From Gemmatimonadota bacterium (GTDB lineage: Bacteria; Gemmatimonadota; Gemmatimonadetes; Longimicrobiales; Gaopeijiaceae): a stretch of 64,000 bases of DNA. The translations under genes and the position numbers were made by a program. Within the stretch, counting starts at the first letter, position 1; each line of letters starts with the position of its first letter. The stretch covers positions 62,001-126,000 of the forward strand of contig SKKN01000003.1 of the NCBI GenBank assembly GCA_007121455.1, written 5' to 3'. Below the pieces are notes generated by a model. That model saw only the letters and a list, made by a program, of their open reading frames with translations, did no database searches and was not told where the DNA came from. This document shows, one piece after another, positions 28,404-37,480 of this stretch.

Positions 28404-30370
28404 TGAAGGCAAACAGAAGCGGGAAGCCGGAGGGGAAGCGAACGGACGAAGCAGCGGCCTACTCTCGCCTGACGGACGACGATCTCCATCTCTTCAACGA
28501 GGGGACCCACAGCCGCCTCTACAGGAAGCTGGGAGCCCATGTGTCGACGGACCCGAACACTCCGGGTACCCGGTTCGGGGTTTGGGCTCCGAATGCCGAG
28601 CGTGTGTCCGTCGTGGGTGACTTCAACGGATGGGACGCCGAAGCTCATCCACTCGACGCGAAGGGGGCTTCCGGGATCTGGCAGGCGTTCGTTCCGGAGG
28701 CGGAGGAAGGGGCGGTGTACAAGTACGATATCCGGTCCCGGCACCGGAGCTACCGCGTGCAGAAGGCCGATCCATTCGGCTTTCGTCATGAGATGCCCCC
28801 CCGGACCGCTTCCGTGGTGGTGGACCTCGAATACGACTGGAACGACCAGGAGTGGATGGCCACGCGGGCGGAGAGGAATTCCGCGGACGCGCCCATGTCC
28901 GTGTACGAAGTGCATCTCGGATCATGGAGGCGGGACCCGAACGATCCCACCAGGTATCTCTCGTACCGTGAGATCGCTCCTCTCCTGATCGAGCACCTCC
29001 GCGAGACGGCGTTCACCCACATCGAGCTCCTGCCGGTGATGGAGCACCCGTTCTACGGTTCGTGGGGATATCAGACGACGGGCTACTTCGCCCCGACTGC
29101 GCGCCATGGGGGGCCGAAGGACTTCATGTACCTCATCGACCAGCTCCATCAGAACGGCTTCGGCGTGATCCTCGATTGGGTGCCTTCGCATTTCCCGTCG
29201 GATGAGCACGGCCTCGGCTACTTCGATGGGACCCATCTATTCGAGCATGAGGATCCGCGGCAGGGCTTCCATCCGGACTGGGACAGCTTGATCTTCAACT
29301 TCGGCCGAAACGAGGTGCGGAGCTTTCTGGTCAGCAGCGCCCACTTCTGGCTCGACCATTACCACATCGACGGGATTCGGGTCGATGCGGTAGCCTCCAT
29401 GCTCTACCTCGACTACTCGCGGGAGGGGGGTGAATGGATTCCCAACGAACACGGGGGGCGGGAGAACCTGGAGGCGATCGGATTTCTGCGTCGGTTGAAT
29501 GAGGAGGTCTACAGCAACTATCCCGATGTGCAGACGATCGCGGAGGAGTCGACGGCATGGCCGATGGTGTCCCGACCGACCTATCTGGGCGGGCTCGGAT
29601 TCGGGATGAAGTGGGATATGGGTTGGATGCACGATTCCCTCGAGTATTTCAAGCGGGATCCCGTGTATCGCGGCCATCATCACAATGAGCTCACGTTCCG
29701 AGCGGTCTACCAGTTCACCGAGAACTTCATGCTTCCGCTCTCGCACGACGAGGTGGTGCACGGAAAGGGTTCACTGATCGGGAGGATGCCCGGCGACGAG
29801 TGGCAGAAGCGGGCGAACCTCCGGTTGCTGTTCGCCTGTCAATTCCTCCAACCCGGGAAAAAGCTCCTCTTCATGGGATGCGAGCTGGGCCAGTGGTCGG
29901 AATGGAACCACGACGGAGGACTGGAGTGGCACCTTCTCGATGACCCCGCGCATCGAGGAATCCCGCGTGTCATCGGTGACTTGAATCGTCTCTACCAGGA
30001 TGAGCCTGCCCTCCACACGGGGGATTTCCGGCACGAGGGATTCGAGTGGATCGATGCGAACGACAGCTCTCAGAGCACCATGAGCTTCCTGAGGAAGGAT
30101 CCGAGTGAAGCGCGGGCGCCCTCGCTCGCAGCGGTTTTCAACTTCACCCCGGTCCCGAGGGAGAACTACCGGCTCGGCGTCTCGATAGGAGGCCGTTGGA
30201 CCGAGGTGTTGAACACGGACTCCGAGGAGTACGGGGGAAGCGGCTGGGGGAATTTCGGAGGTGTGGATTCCAACCCCATTCCGGCACACGGACGCTACCA
30301 CTCGCTCGTACTGTCCGTCCCGCCGCTCTCCGCGGTCGTGCTCAAGGCGCCGGTCGGGGCGGCCGAATGA
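28403..30370 (+). CDS. glgB: 1,4-alpha-glucan branching enzyme
   Basis: 655 residues, GH13 with an N-terminal CBM48-like domain. It introduces alpha-1,6 branches. Seen: RFGVWAPNAERVSVVGDFNGW, the conserved MSVYEVHLGSWRR, HPFYGSWGYQTTGYFAPT, nucleophile Asp in IDGIRVDAVASMLYLDY, acid Glu in QTIAEESTAWP, and PLSHDEVVHGKGSL. ATG 28403 overlaps the malQ stop; GTG 28400 immediately before it is possible. Its own stop overlaps the next start as ATGA. Confidence 0.97.
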   Translation: MKANRSGKPEGKRTDEAAAYSRLTDDDLHLFNEGTHSRLYRKLGAHVSTDPNTPGTRFGVWAPNAERVSVVGDFNGWDAEAHPLDAKGASGIWQAFVPEAEEGAVYKYDIRSRHRSYRVQKADPFGFRHEMPPRTASVVVDLEYDWNDQEWMATRAERNSADAPMSVYEVHLGSWRRDPNDPTRYLSYREIAPLLIEHLRETAFTHIELLPVMEHPFYGSWGYQTTGYFAPTARHGGPKDFMYLIDQLHQNGFGVILDWVPSHFPSDEHGLGYFDGTHLFEHEDPRQGFHPDWDSLIFNFGRNEVRSFLVSSAHFWLDHYHIDGIRVDAVASMLYLDYSREGGEWIPNEHGGRENLEAIGFLRRLNEEVYSNYPDVQTIAEESTAWPMVSRPTYLGGLGFGMKWDMGWMHDSLEYFKRDPVYRGHHHNELTFRAVYQFTENFMLPLSHDEVVHGKGSLIGRMPGDEWQKRANLRLLFACQFLQPGKKLLFMGCELGQWSEWNHDGGLEWHLLDDPAHRGIPRVIGDLNRLYQDEPALHTGDFRHEGFEWIDANDSSQSTMSFLRKDPSEARAPSLAAVFNFTPVPRENYRLGVSIGGRWTEVLNTDSEEYGGSGWGNFGGVDSNPIPAHGRYHSLVLSVPPLSAVVLKAPVGAAE

Positions 30371-32826
30371 GCGAGCGACGGATCTGCATCCACGGGCACT
30401 TCTATCAGCCCCCGCGGGAGAACCCGTGGCTCGAGGCGATCGAGCGGGAAGAATCGGCACGCCCTTTTCACGACTGGAACGAGCGGATCACCCACGAGGC
30501 CTACGCGCCGAACGCCTTTTCCAGGATTCTCGATGGGAGCGGACGGATCTCGAGGATCGTCAACAACTACAGTCGCATCAGCTTCAACTTCGGTCCCACG
30601 CTCCTCGCATGGATGGAGCGGAAGGCGCCGGAGGCGTATACCGCGATCCTCCATGCGGATCGGCTCAGTCAGGAGCGCTTCTCCGGGCACGGATCCGCCC
30701 TTGCGCAGGCCTACAGCCACTCGATCCTTCCCCTCTCCGGCCCCCGCGACCGGCGGACGCAGGTCCTCTGGGGAATCCGGGACTTCGTGCATCGCTTCGG
30801 GAGAGACCCGAAGGGGATGTGGCTTCCGGAGACGGCTGTGGACACCGATACCCTGGAACACATGGCAGAGGCGGGGATCCAGTTCACGATTCTCGCCCCT
30901 CGACAAGCGGAAGCCGTGCGGGATCCCGGCGGCGAGTGGCGGTGGCTCGAAGGAGACGAGGTCGATACGACACAGCCGTACCGGGTGTCGCTTCCGTCTG
31001 GGCGGGAGATCGTCGTCTTCTTCTACAACGGCGAGCTTTCGCGGGCCGTGGCATTCGAGAGACTGCTCTCGAGCGGGGATCAGTTCGCGGACCGGCTTCT
31101 CGGGGCGGGGCGTTCCGGCCATGGGGCCGGGACGCTGGCGCATATCGCGACCGACGGGGAGACCTACGGACATCACCACCGGCACGGTGAGATGGCTCTC
31201 TCCTTCGCACTCCAGCGGATCGAGGAGGAAGGCGTCGGGCTCACGAACTACATGGAGCATCTCGAGGAGCATCCACCGGTTCGCGAGGCCCGGATCCGCG
31301 AGGGGAGCTCCTGGAGCTGCGCTCACGGCGTCGAGCGCTGGCGTGCGGACTGCGGGTGTTCCACCGGGGGACCTACGGAATGGAACCAGCGCTGGCGGGC
31401 TCCGCTCCGCGAGGCTCTGGATTGGCTTCGGGACTCCCTGGAGCCGAGGTTCGAGGAGGAGGCCGGCGAGCTGCTGCGAGATCCGTGGGGGGCTCGCGAC
31501 CGGTACGTCGATCTGGTCCTGGACCGCGCTCCGGAAAACGTGGAGCGGTTCCTCGAGGAGGAAGGCGCTCGGGCGCTGTCCGCGGCAGATCGTACCCGGG
31601 TCCTCAAGCTCCTGGAGCTTCAGCGGCATGCGATGCTCATGTACACGAGCTGCGGATGGTTCTTCAATGACATCTCCGGCCTGGAGAGTCTTCAGGTCCT
31701 CAAGTATGCGGCGCGCGCGCTTCACCTCTCCGAGATCCTCTTTTCCGACCGGCTGGAGGAGGAGTTCAAGGATCGACTGGCGAGTGCGAAGAGCAACGTC
31801 CTCGACCAGGGAAGCGGCCGGGATCTGTACGAGCGCAAAGTCCGGACCGTGCGGGTGGGTCTTCCCAAGGTCGCCGCGCACCACGCCGTCTCGACCCTCT
31901 TCCACAACGGAGTCGGAGAAGAGCGCCCGGTCTACTGCTACTCGGTCGTATCACGAGACGACGACCGCATGCGTTCCGGGCGCGCACGGCTGGCACTCGG
32001 GCGGCTGCACGTGACCTCGCGGATCACCGGGAGCACGAACGAGTTCAGCTATGCAGTGCTCCACATGGGTGACCATAACCTCGTGGGAGGCGTCCGGCCC
32101 TTTCGCGATCCGGAGTCCTACCGCAGCCTCATGCGGAAGCTCACCGACGAGTTCGAAAACACGAGATTTCCCGACGTCATCCGGACCCTCGACCAGGAGT
32201 TTCACGCGGCGACCTATTCCCTCCACTCCCTCTTCCGGGACGAGCAGGAGTGGGTCGTCGATCGCATCCTCGAAGGCTCCCTCGCCGATGCGGAGGGGGT
32301 GCTCACGGGCCTCTACGAGAGCCGGGCTCCGCTGATGCGATTCCTCGCCGAGCTGTCGATCTCGCAGCCTCGGCCCTTCCGAACGGCGGGGGAGTTCGTC
32401 ATCAATACACGGCTCGAGCGAGCGCTCGCGGCGGATCCGCCCGACCTGGAGGGGGCGGAAGGGCTCATCGCCGAGGCCCGGAAGAACCGCCTGGAGCTCG
32501 ACGGGGAGGCGATGGCGTACAGGATGGGAGAGGCGTTGCATGCCCTTTTCGACCGACTCGACCGGGACCCGAACGACCGGGAGTGCATCGACGCCCTTCT
32601 TCGGACGACGGGCTTCCTCGAGCTCCTCCCCTTCTCGGCGGAGTTGTGGTGGGCCCAGAACCACTACTTTGGAACCCTGGACGAGGTGGTGCCGGGCTTC
32701 ATCGAGAAGGCTTCTCGGGGGGACGAGGAGGCGAAGCGCTGGCTCCAGGCGTTCCGCACCATCGGAGAGCGCCTCGCCATCTCCGTTCCCGACGAGCTTT
32801 CGGCGGCCGGACGTCGCCTGGGCTGA
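30367..32826 (+). CDS. GH57 family glycoside hydrolase with DUF3536 domain
   Basis: 819 residues. The first 300 or so match GH57 alpha-glucan-active enzymes: CIHGHFYQPPRENPW, nucleophile-type Glu in GMWLPETAVD and acid Asp in HIATDGETYGHHH. The remainder matches DUF3536, a helical domain that usually follows this GH57 type. Exact activity is not established; amylase-like or branching-related roles are known in GH57. ATG 30367 gives an ATGA overlap with glgB, so the gene belongs to the alpha-glucan operon. The frame runs further upstream, but only inside glgB. Confidence 0.9.
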   Translation: MSERRICIHGHFYQPPRENPWLEAIEREESARPFHDWNERITHEAYAPNAFSRILDGSGRISRIVNNYSRISFNFGPTLLAWMERKAPEAYTAILHADRLSQERFSGHGSALAQAYSHSILPLSGPRDRRTQVLWGIRDFVHRFGRDPKGMWLPETAVDTDTLEHMAEAGIQFTILAPRQAEAVRDPGGEWRWLEGDEVDTTQPYRVSLPSGREIVVFFYNGELSRAVAFERLLSSGDQFADRLLGAGRSGHGAGTLAHIATDGETYGHHHRHGEMALSFALQRIEEEGVGLTNYMEHLEEHPPVREARIREGSSWSCAHGVERWRADCGCSTGGPTEWNQRWRAPLREALDWLRDSLEPRFEEEAGELLRDPWGARDRYVDLVLDRAPENVERFLEEEGARALSAADRTRVLKLLELQRHAMLMYTSCGWFFNDISGLESLQVLKYAARALHLSEILFSDRLEEEFKDRLASAKSNVLDQGSGRDLYERKVRTVRVGLPKVAAHHAVSTLFHNGVGEERPVYCYSVVSRDDDRMRSGRARLALGRLHVTSRITGSTNEFSYAVLHMGDHNLVGGVRPFRDPESYRSLMRKLTDEFENTRFPDVIRTLDQEFHAATYSLHSLFRDEQEWVVDRILEGSLADAEGVLTGLYESRAPLMRFLAELSISQPRPFRTAGEFVINTRLERALAADPPDLEGAEGLIAEARKNRLELDGEAMAYRMGEALHALFDRLDRDPNDRECIDALLRTTGFLELLPFSAELWWAQNHYFGTLDEVVPGFIEKASRGDEEAKRWLQAFRTIGERLAISVPDELSAAGRRLG

Positions 32827-32849
32827 CCGCCCCGCTCCGAGCCTCGGTG

Positions 32850-34907
32850 ATGAGTCTCCGCTCCCCGGTTCTCGCGCCGCACCTTCGCCACTCCGCGACG
32901 GAACCCATGGTGTCTCCCTCCGGGACCTCCACGAGGGGGTTCACGTGCTGGCTCCTCGCTCTCGTTCTATGGGTGGGAATGCTCACCTGGCCTCTCCCGG
33001 AGCTGTCCGCCGCCGGCCCGGAAAAGGCCCGCTCGGTGAGCGAGCCCACCGGGAGTGGCTCTGGTCATGCGGGGGAGGCCCGATCGGTCCGTGGGCCCGC
33101 GCCGGCCCCGGTCGATACGCTGGATTTGAGCCGAGCGGTGGTCGAGCTCATGGCGGAGCATCGAATACCGGGAGTGGGGCTCGCGCTCGTCTCCCGGGAC
33201 TCCCTGATCTGGGTGGGCAGCTGGGGCGTCGCGGACCGGAACACCGGGCAGGCGGTGGATGCCACGACCGTGTTCCGAGCGGGGGAGATATCGGAAAGCG
33301 TCACGGCCGTCGTGGCCCTCATACTCGCACGGGAAGGTCGAATCGCGCTCGACGACCCGGTCGTCGAGCGGATACCAGACTTCGGGATCGACAATGCCTG
33401 GGCCCCCGGGCAACCCGTCCGGATCGTCCACCTTTTCGAGCATACCGCCGGGTTCGGCGCACTCCCTCTCTGGTCCTGGGGCCTTCGGGATCCGGACCTT
33501 TCGCTGCGCGACGGTCTCGAGCGGGTTCTCGGGGGTGTGCGCTGGCCCCCCGGCTCCTTCCATCTGCCATCGCCGGTGGGACCGTCGGTCGGCGCGTACC
33601 TGCTCGAGGAGGTTTCCGAGGAGCCTTTCGAAGAGCTCGCCGCCCGCCGCGTCTTCGTGCCGCTCGGGATGGAGGTTGCCGACTTCCGACTCACCTCTTC
33701 GGTGGAGCGGAGCCTCGCCCAGGGGCACCGCGGAGCCGGAAGGACCCCGGTGCCGTACGGCCCGCCGGTCCTTCCTCCGTCCGCCGGGCTCAATGCGAGC
33801 CCGCGGGAGTTGGGTGCGTTCGTCCGTCTACTTCTGGGAAGAGGGAGCGTCGACGGCGTGGAGCTCCTCCCGGAGGAGCTCGTCTCATGGATGGAGCGGC
33901 CGGCCACCGGCCCGGCGGCACGCGCAGGCCTGGACGCCGGATATGGGTTCGGCCTCGCCACCTCCGTGGGGGAAGGCTTCGTGTTTCTGGGCCGAGCAGG
34001 CTCGATCGACGGCTTTGCAGCCGATTTCGGGTACCTTCCGAACGAGGGGCTCGGTTATGTGCTCATGACCAACAGCAGCGGCCCCGGCTTCGACGATCTC
34101 CGGGGTGTGGTCCGATCCCACCTGGTCCGCGAGCTCGGGCCGCCCCCCCGACCTCCGAGGGCACAGGTGTCTCCGGAGCGCATCCGAGCGTGGACCGGGT
34201 ACTACGAACAGGTCACCCCCGAGCACGAGACGGCACGATTCCTCGACCGCCTCTTCTCGATCACCCGCGTGACACCCACGGAGGATGGGAGCCTGAGGGT
34301 TCGGCGCCTTCTTGGGGACGACCTGGAGCTCGTACCGGTGGGGCCGAGTCAGCTTCGACTGGAGGATGAGCCGGTCGCGACGGTCGCCTTCCTGACGGAC
34401 GAACGAAATCGACTCGTGCTGAGCGGCACCGGAAGCGCCCTCCGCGGTGGGTACGTTCCGGTACCCGCGTGGGGCGCATGGACCCGATGGACGGTCGCCT
34501 CGGGGGTGGCCGTGCTGATTGCGAGCGCGCTCCTCCTCTCCCTCTGGTGGGCTCCCCGCTGGTTCAAGCACGGCGTCCCGGCAGGTGAGCGGTGGACCCT
34601 CCGGGTGCTGCCCGCGGCAGCGTCCTGGTGCCTCCTCCTCTCCCTCCTCCTTCTGCTCGCGGCGACCGGGGACGAGGAGGCTCGCCGGCTTGGCCTGCCT
34701 ACCTTCTGGTCCGTGGGGATCTTCGTGCTCGTCCTGCTCTTCAGCCTCTCCACCCTTGCGGCGCTCGTCGAGGCGGTGCGTGCACGGGAGGCCTGGGGTT
34801 CCCGGGGCGTTCGACTCCATGCCCTCCTCGTCTCCGGTGCGAACCTCCTCGTCCTCATCTATCTCGGAGCGCACGGGCTCGTCGGATTCCGCCCCTGGAC
34901 CGGGTGA
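32850..34907 (+). CDS. Beta-lactamase-like membrane protein lacking catalytic residues (pseudoenzyme)
   Basis: 685 residues: a signal or anchor segment (about 30-50), a class C beta-lactamase/CubicO-like domain (about 90-420) and four C-terminal membrane helices (about 545-680). The fold is clear from IPGVGLALVSRDSLIWVGSWGV-type spacing, HLFEHTAGFG and VFVPLGMEV. The catalytic SxxK position, normally GSxxK, reads GEISE, putting Glu at residues 146 and 149; the YxN position (SFHLPSPVG) and the HTG position (GRAGS) are also lost. It therefore cannot act by the usual serine mechanism and may be a ligand-binding or signalling protein. It follows the GH57 gene by 23 bases. Confidence 0.8.
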   Translation: MSLRSPVLAPHLRHSATEPMVSPSGTSTRGFTCWLLALVLWVGMLTWPLPELSAAGPEKARSVSEPTGSGSGHAGEARSVRGPAPAPVDTLDLSRAVVELMAEHRIPGVGLALVSRDSLIWVGSWGVADRNTGQAVDATTVFRAGEISESVTAVVALILAREGRIALDDPVVERIPDFGIDNAWAPGQPVRIVHLFEHTAGFGALPLWSWGLRDPDLSLRDGLERVLGGVRWPPGSFHLPSPVGPSVGAYLLEEVSEEPFEELAARRVFVPLGMEVADFRLTSSVERSLAQGHRGAGRTPVPYGPPVLPPSAGLNASPRELGAFVRLLLGRGSVDGVELLPEELVSWMERPATGPAARAGLDAGYGFGLATSVGEGFVFLGRAGSIDGFAADFGYLPNEGLGYVLMTNSSGPGFDDLRGVVRSHLVRELGPPPRPPRAQVSPERIRAWTGYYEQVTPEHETARFLDRLFSITRVTPTEDGSLRVRRLLGDDLELVPVGPSQLRLEDEPVATVAFLTDERNRLVLSGTGSALRGGYVPVPAWGAWTRWTVASGVAVLIASALLLSLWWAPRWFKHGVPAGERWTLRVLPAAASWCLLLSLLLLLAATGDEEARRLGLPTFWSVGIFVLVLLFSLSTLAALVEAVRAREAWGSRGVRLHALLVSGANLLVLIYLGAHGLVGFRPWTG

Positions 34908-35055
34908 TCTGCCTTGTTTCCCCCGGAGCTTGCTGGTACAGTCCCCCTACTGGGGGAAGCTTTCCCGGACCACGATTCGCCTTTCTCGCGTCACCAGGGC
35001 CGGGCCGCGCCATTCCTGGACTCGAAGCAGTTCCCATGCGGATCAGGAGCTCGTC

Positions 35056-37374
35056 ATGAATCGCCCATTTCTTTTTTTCGCTGCCATCGCGTTCTTTGGT
35101 GCCGGGTGCGGAGCCGCTCCAAATCCTGACATTCCCAGCCCCGAGGACCACTTCGGGTATGCTCCCGGGGCAGAGGGGGAGTTGGCGAACTGGGATGAGC
35201 TCACCGCCTATTATGACCGACTGGCGGAGACGAGTGGCCGGGTAACCGTGGACACGGTGGGAACGTCGACCCGTGGGCAGCCCTTCGTGATGATGACGAT
35301 CACGAGCCAGGAGAATCATCGCGACCTGGAACGTCTCCGGGAGACGAACCTCAGGATCCAGGACCCGCGCACCATTTCCGGGGCGGACGAGCTGGAGTCC
35401 CGGCTCCACGAAGGTCGGACCGTCGTGCTCGTGACGAACCACATCCACTCCACCGAGGTTGCGAGCGGACAGATGCCGCCCCGCACCGCCTATCGTCTCG
35501 CTACGTCCAATGACCCGGCGGTGCTCGAGATACTCGACGAGGTCATCGTGCTCATGGTCCCTTCCCTGAACCCGGACGGAACCCAATGGACATCGGACTG
35601 GTGGCGGGAGTGGCGCGGCACGGAGTACGAGGGCGCTCCGCTACCCTTCCTCTATCACTACTACGTCGGCCACAACAACAACCGGGATTGGTATCCGCTG
35701 ATCCAGCAGGAGACCCGTCTGGCGGTGGAGCACGCACACAACGCGTGGAGGCCACACATCGTCCACGACATCCACCAGATGGGCCCCACGGGCGCGAGGT
35801 ATTTCGTCCCTCCCTACATCGATCCGATCGATCCGAATACGGACCCGAAGCTGGTGACGGCGCTGAATCAGCTGGGGGCGTACATGGCCGCGGAGATGAC
35901 GGCCGAAGGGAAACAGGGGATCGTCGTGAACGCGATCTTCGATCTCTACACCCCGGCTCGAGCGTATCAGCACTATCATGGAGGAGTGCGCATCCTCTCG
36001 GAGACCGCACAGGCCGATTGGGCGAACACGCGGGTCGTCGACCCCGATGAACTCGGCCCGGGAAGAGAGTACCACGCCGGCGAGCGGAGCTGGAAGTTTC
36101 CCGATCCCTGGCCGGGAGGGGAGTGGAGCCTCGAGGATGCCGTGGACTACATGGATGCCGGGGTGATGGCGCTCCTCCGCAACGCCGCGAAGAATCGGAG
36201 GTTCTGGCTGGAGAATGCCCACGCAGTGATGGGGCGGGCCGTGGGCGGTTGGGAGGAATGGCCGGCGGCGTGGGTCATCCCCGCGGAACAGGAGAACGAG
36301 ATGGGGCTCGCGGAGCTCCTGCGGATTCTGACCATGGGCGATGTGGAGGTGCACCGGGCGGAGTCTTCCTTCACGGCCGGAGTCGACTTCCCGGCTGGAA
36401 GTTATGTGATCCCGATGAATCAGCCGCACGGCTCCTTCGCCCATACGCTGCTCGAGCAGCCCGAGTACCCGGATCTGAGGGAGTATCCCGGCGGTCCTCC
36501 CCAGCGCCCCTACGATGCCACTTCGTGGAACCTTCCCCTCCTGCTCGACGTGGAAGCGCATCGGGCGGAGGAGCCGGTGGACGTGGCTCTTTCCGATCCG
36601 CTCCCCGTCACCGAGTCCCAGTACGAGGCCCCCGAAGCGCTCCTCGGACCCGAGGCGCCGAGGATCGCATACTACAAGGGGTACCGGGAGCTTCGGGAAG
36701 CGGGGTGGACCCGGTGGCTCTTCGACCAGACGGGGATCGAGTACGACACGCTCCATCACCACGACGTACGTGCCGGTGGGCTCGACGAGCGGTACGACGT
36801 GATCCTCTTCCAGGATCAGCCGGGGGACCACCTGATGGATGGGTGGCCGGAGGACGTGATGCCGGAGCCGTATCACGGCGGGATCGGGGAGGAGGGGATG
36901 GCGGCCCTCCGCACGTTCGTCGAGGGGGGAGGACGAGTGGTCGCCGTCGAGCAGGCTACGGACTTCGTCGTGGAGACCTTCGACCTGGGGGTTTCCAACG
37001 TCCTCGCCGGGCTCGATCCGGAGGACTTCTACATCCCCGGGTCGATTCTGGAGTTGACCTTCGATCAGGGGAGCGACCTCGGCGAAGGGATGGACAGCGA
37101 AGGTGTGGCATGGTTCTGGAGTGCAGAGGCCCGTGAGCTCAGTCGCGCATTCCGCATCGACGACCCCGGCATCACCGTGGCTGCCCGGTATGGGGAGGTG
37201 TTGTCCGGCTGGGCCCTCGGCCCCGAGCACGTTGCGGACCAACCCGCGCTCGTGGAGGCGTCCGTCGGCGAGGGCTCGGTGGTCCTCTTCGGCTTCCAGC
37301 CGAACTACCGAGGACATTCCATGGCAACCTGGCCACTGTTGTTCAACAGCCTCAGCGTTCCGAGGCGGCCGTAG
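35056..37374 (+). CDS. M14-family zinc carboxypeptidase-like lipoprotein
   Basis: 772 residues with a lipoprotein signal (MNRPFLFFAAIAFFGAGC). Zinc ligands of M14 are visible: His and Glu in NHIHSTEV and His in HDIHQMG, with substrate-site VPSLNPDG and NNNRDW between. The C-terminal 250 residues resemble a class I glutamine-amidotransferase-like or DUF4350-like domain (VILFQDQPG, GGGRVVAVEQ). It probably trims peptides at the cell envelope. ATG 35056 follows AGGAG at 35045-35049. A second, shorter M14 gene lies on the other side of ftsH. Confidence 0.9.
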   Translation: MNRPFLFFAAIAFFGAGCGAAPNPDIPSPEDHFGYAPGAEGELANWDELTAYYDRLAETSGRVTVDTVGTSTRGQPFVMMTITSQENHRDLERLRETNLRIQDPRTISGADELESRLHEGRTVVLVTNHIHSTEVASGQMPPRTAYRLATSNDPAVLEILDEVIVLMVPSLNPDGTQWTSDWWREWRGTEYEGAPLPFLYHYYVGHNNNRDWYPLIQQETRLAVEHAHNAWRPHIVHDIHQMGPTGARYFVPPYIDPIDPNTDPKLVTALNQLGAYMAAEMTAEGKQGIVVNAIFDLYTPARAYQHYHGGVRILSETAQADWANTRVVDPDELGPGREYHAGERSWKFPDPWPGGEWSLEDAVDYMDAGVMALLRNAAKNRRFWLENAHAVMGRAVGGWEEWPAAWVIPAEQENEMGLAELLRILTMGDVEVHRAESSFTAGVDFPAGSYVIPMNQPHGSFAHTLLEQPEYPDLREYPGGPPQRPYDATSWNLPLLLDVEAHRAEEPVDVALSDPLPVTESQYEAPEALLGPEAPRIAYYKGYRELREAGWTRWLFDQTGIEYDTLHHHDVRAGGLDERYDVILFQDQPGDHLMDGWPEDVMPEPYHGGIGEEGMAALRTFVEGGGRVVAVEQATDFVVETFDLGVSNVLAGLDPEDFYIPGSILELTFDQGSDLGEGMDSEGVAWFWSAEARELSRAFRIDDPGITVAARYGEVLSGWALGPEHVADQPALVEASVGEGSVVLFGFQPNYRGHSMATWPLLFNSLSVPRRP

Positions 37375-37480
37375 CGTTCGGCGGCCGGGCCCGCCACGAG
37401 CCGAAGGACGACCGGGCGTTCCGGATCGGGGGCCGAGCTCGAGGCACAGGGGGCCCGGAATGTCAGGGAGGAGGTCGCGC

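Noticed and set aside
34930-34965. Hairpin TCCCCC/GGGGGA between the pseudoenzyme and the M14 lipoprotein gene
   Set aside because: A five- or six-base-pair G/C stem with no T-tract; too weak to call a terminator.
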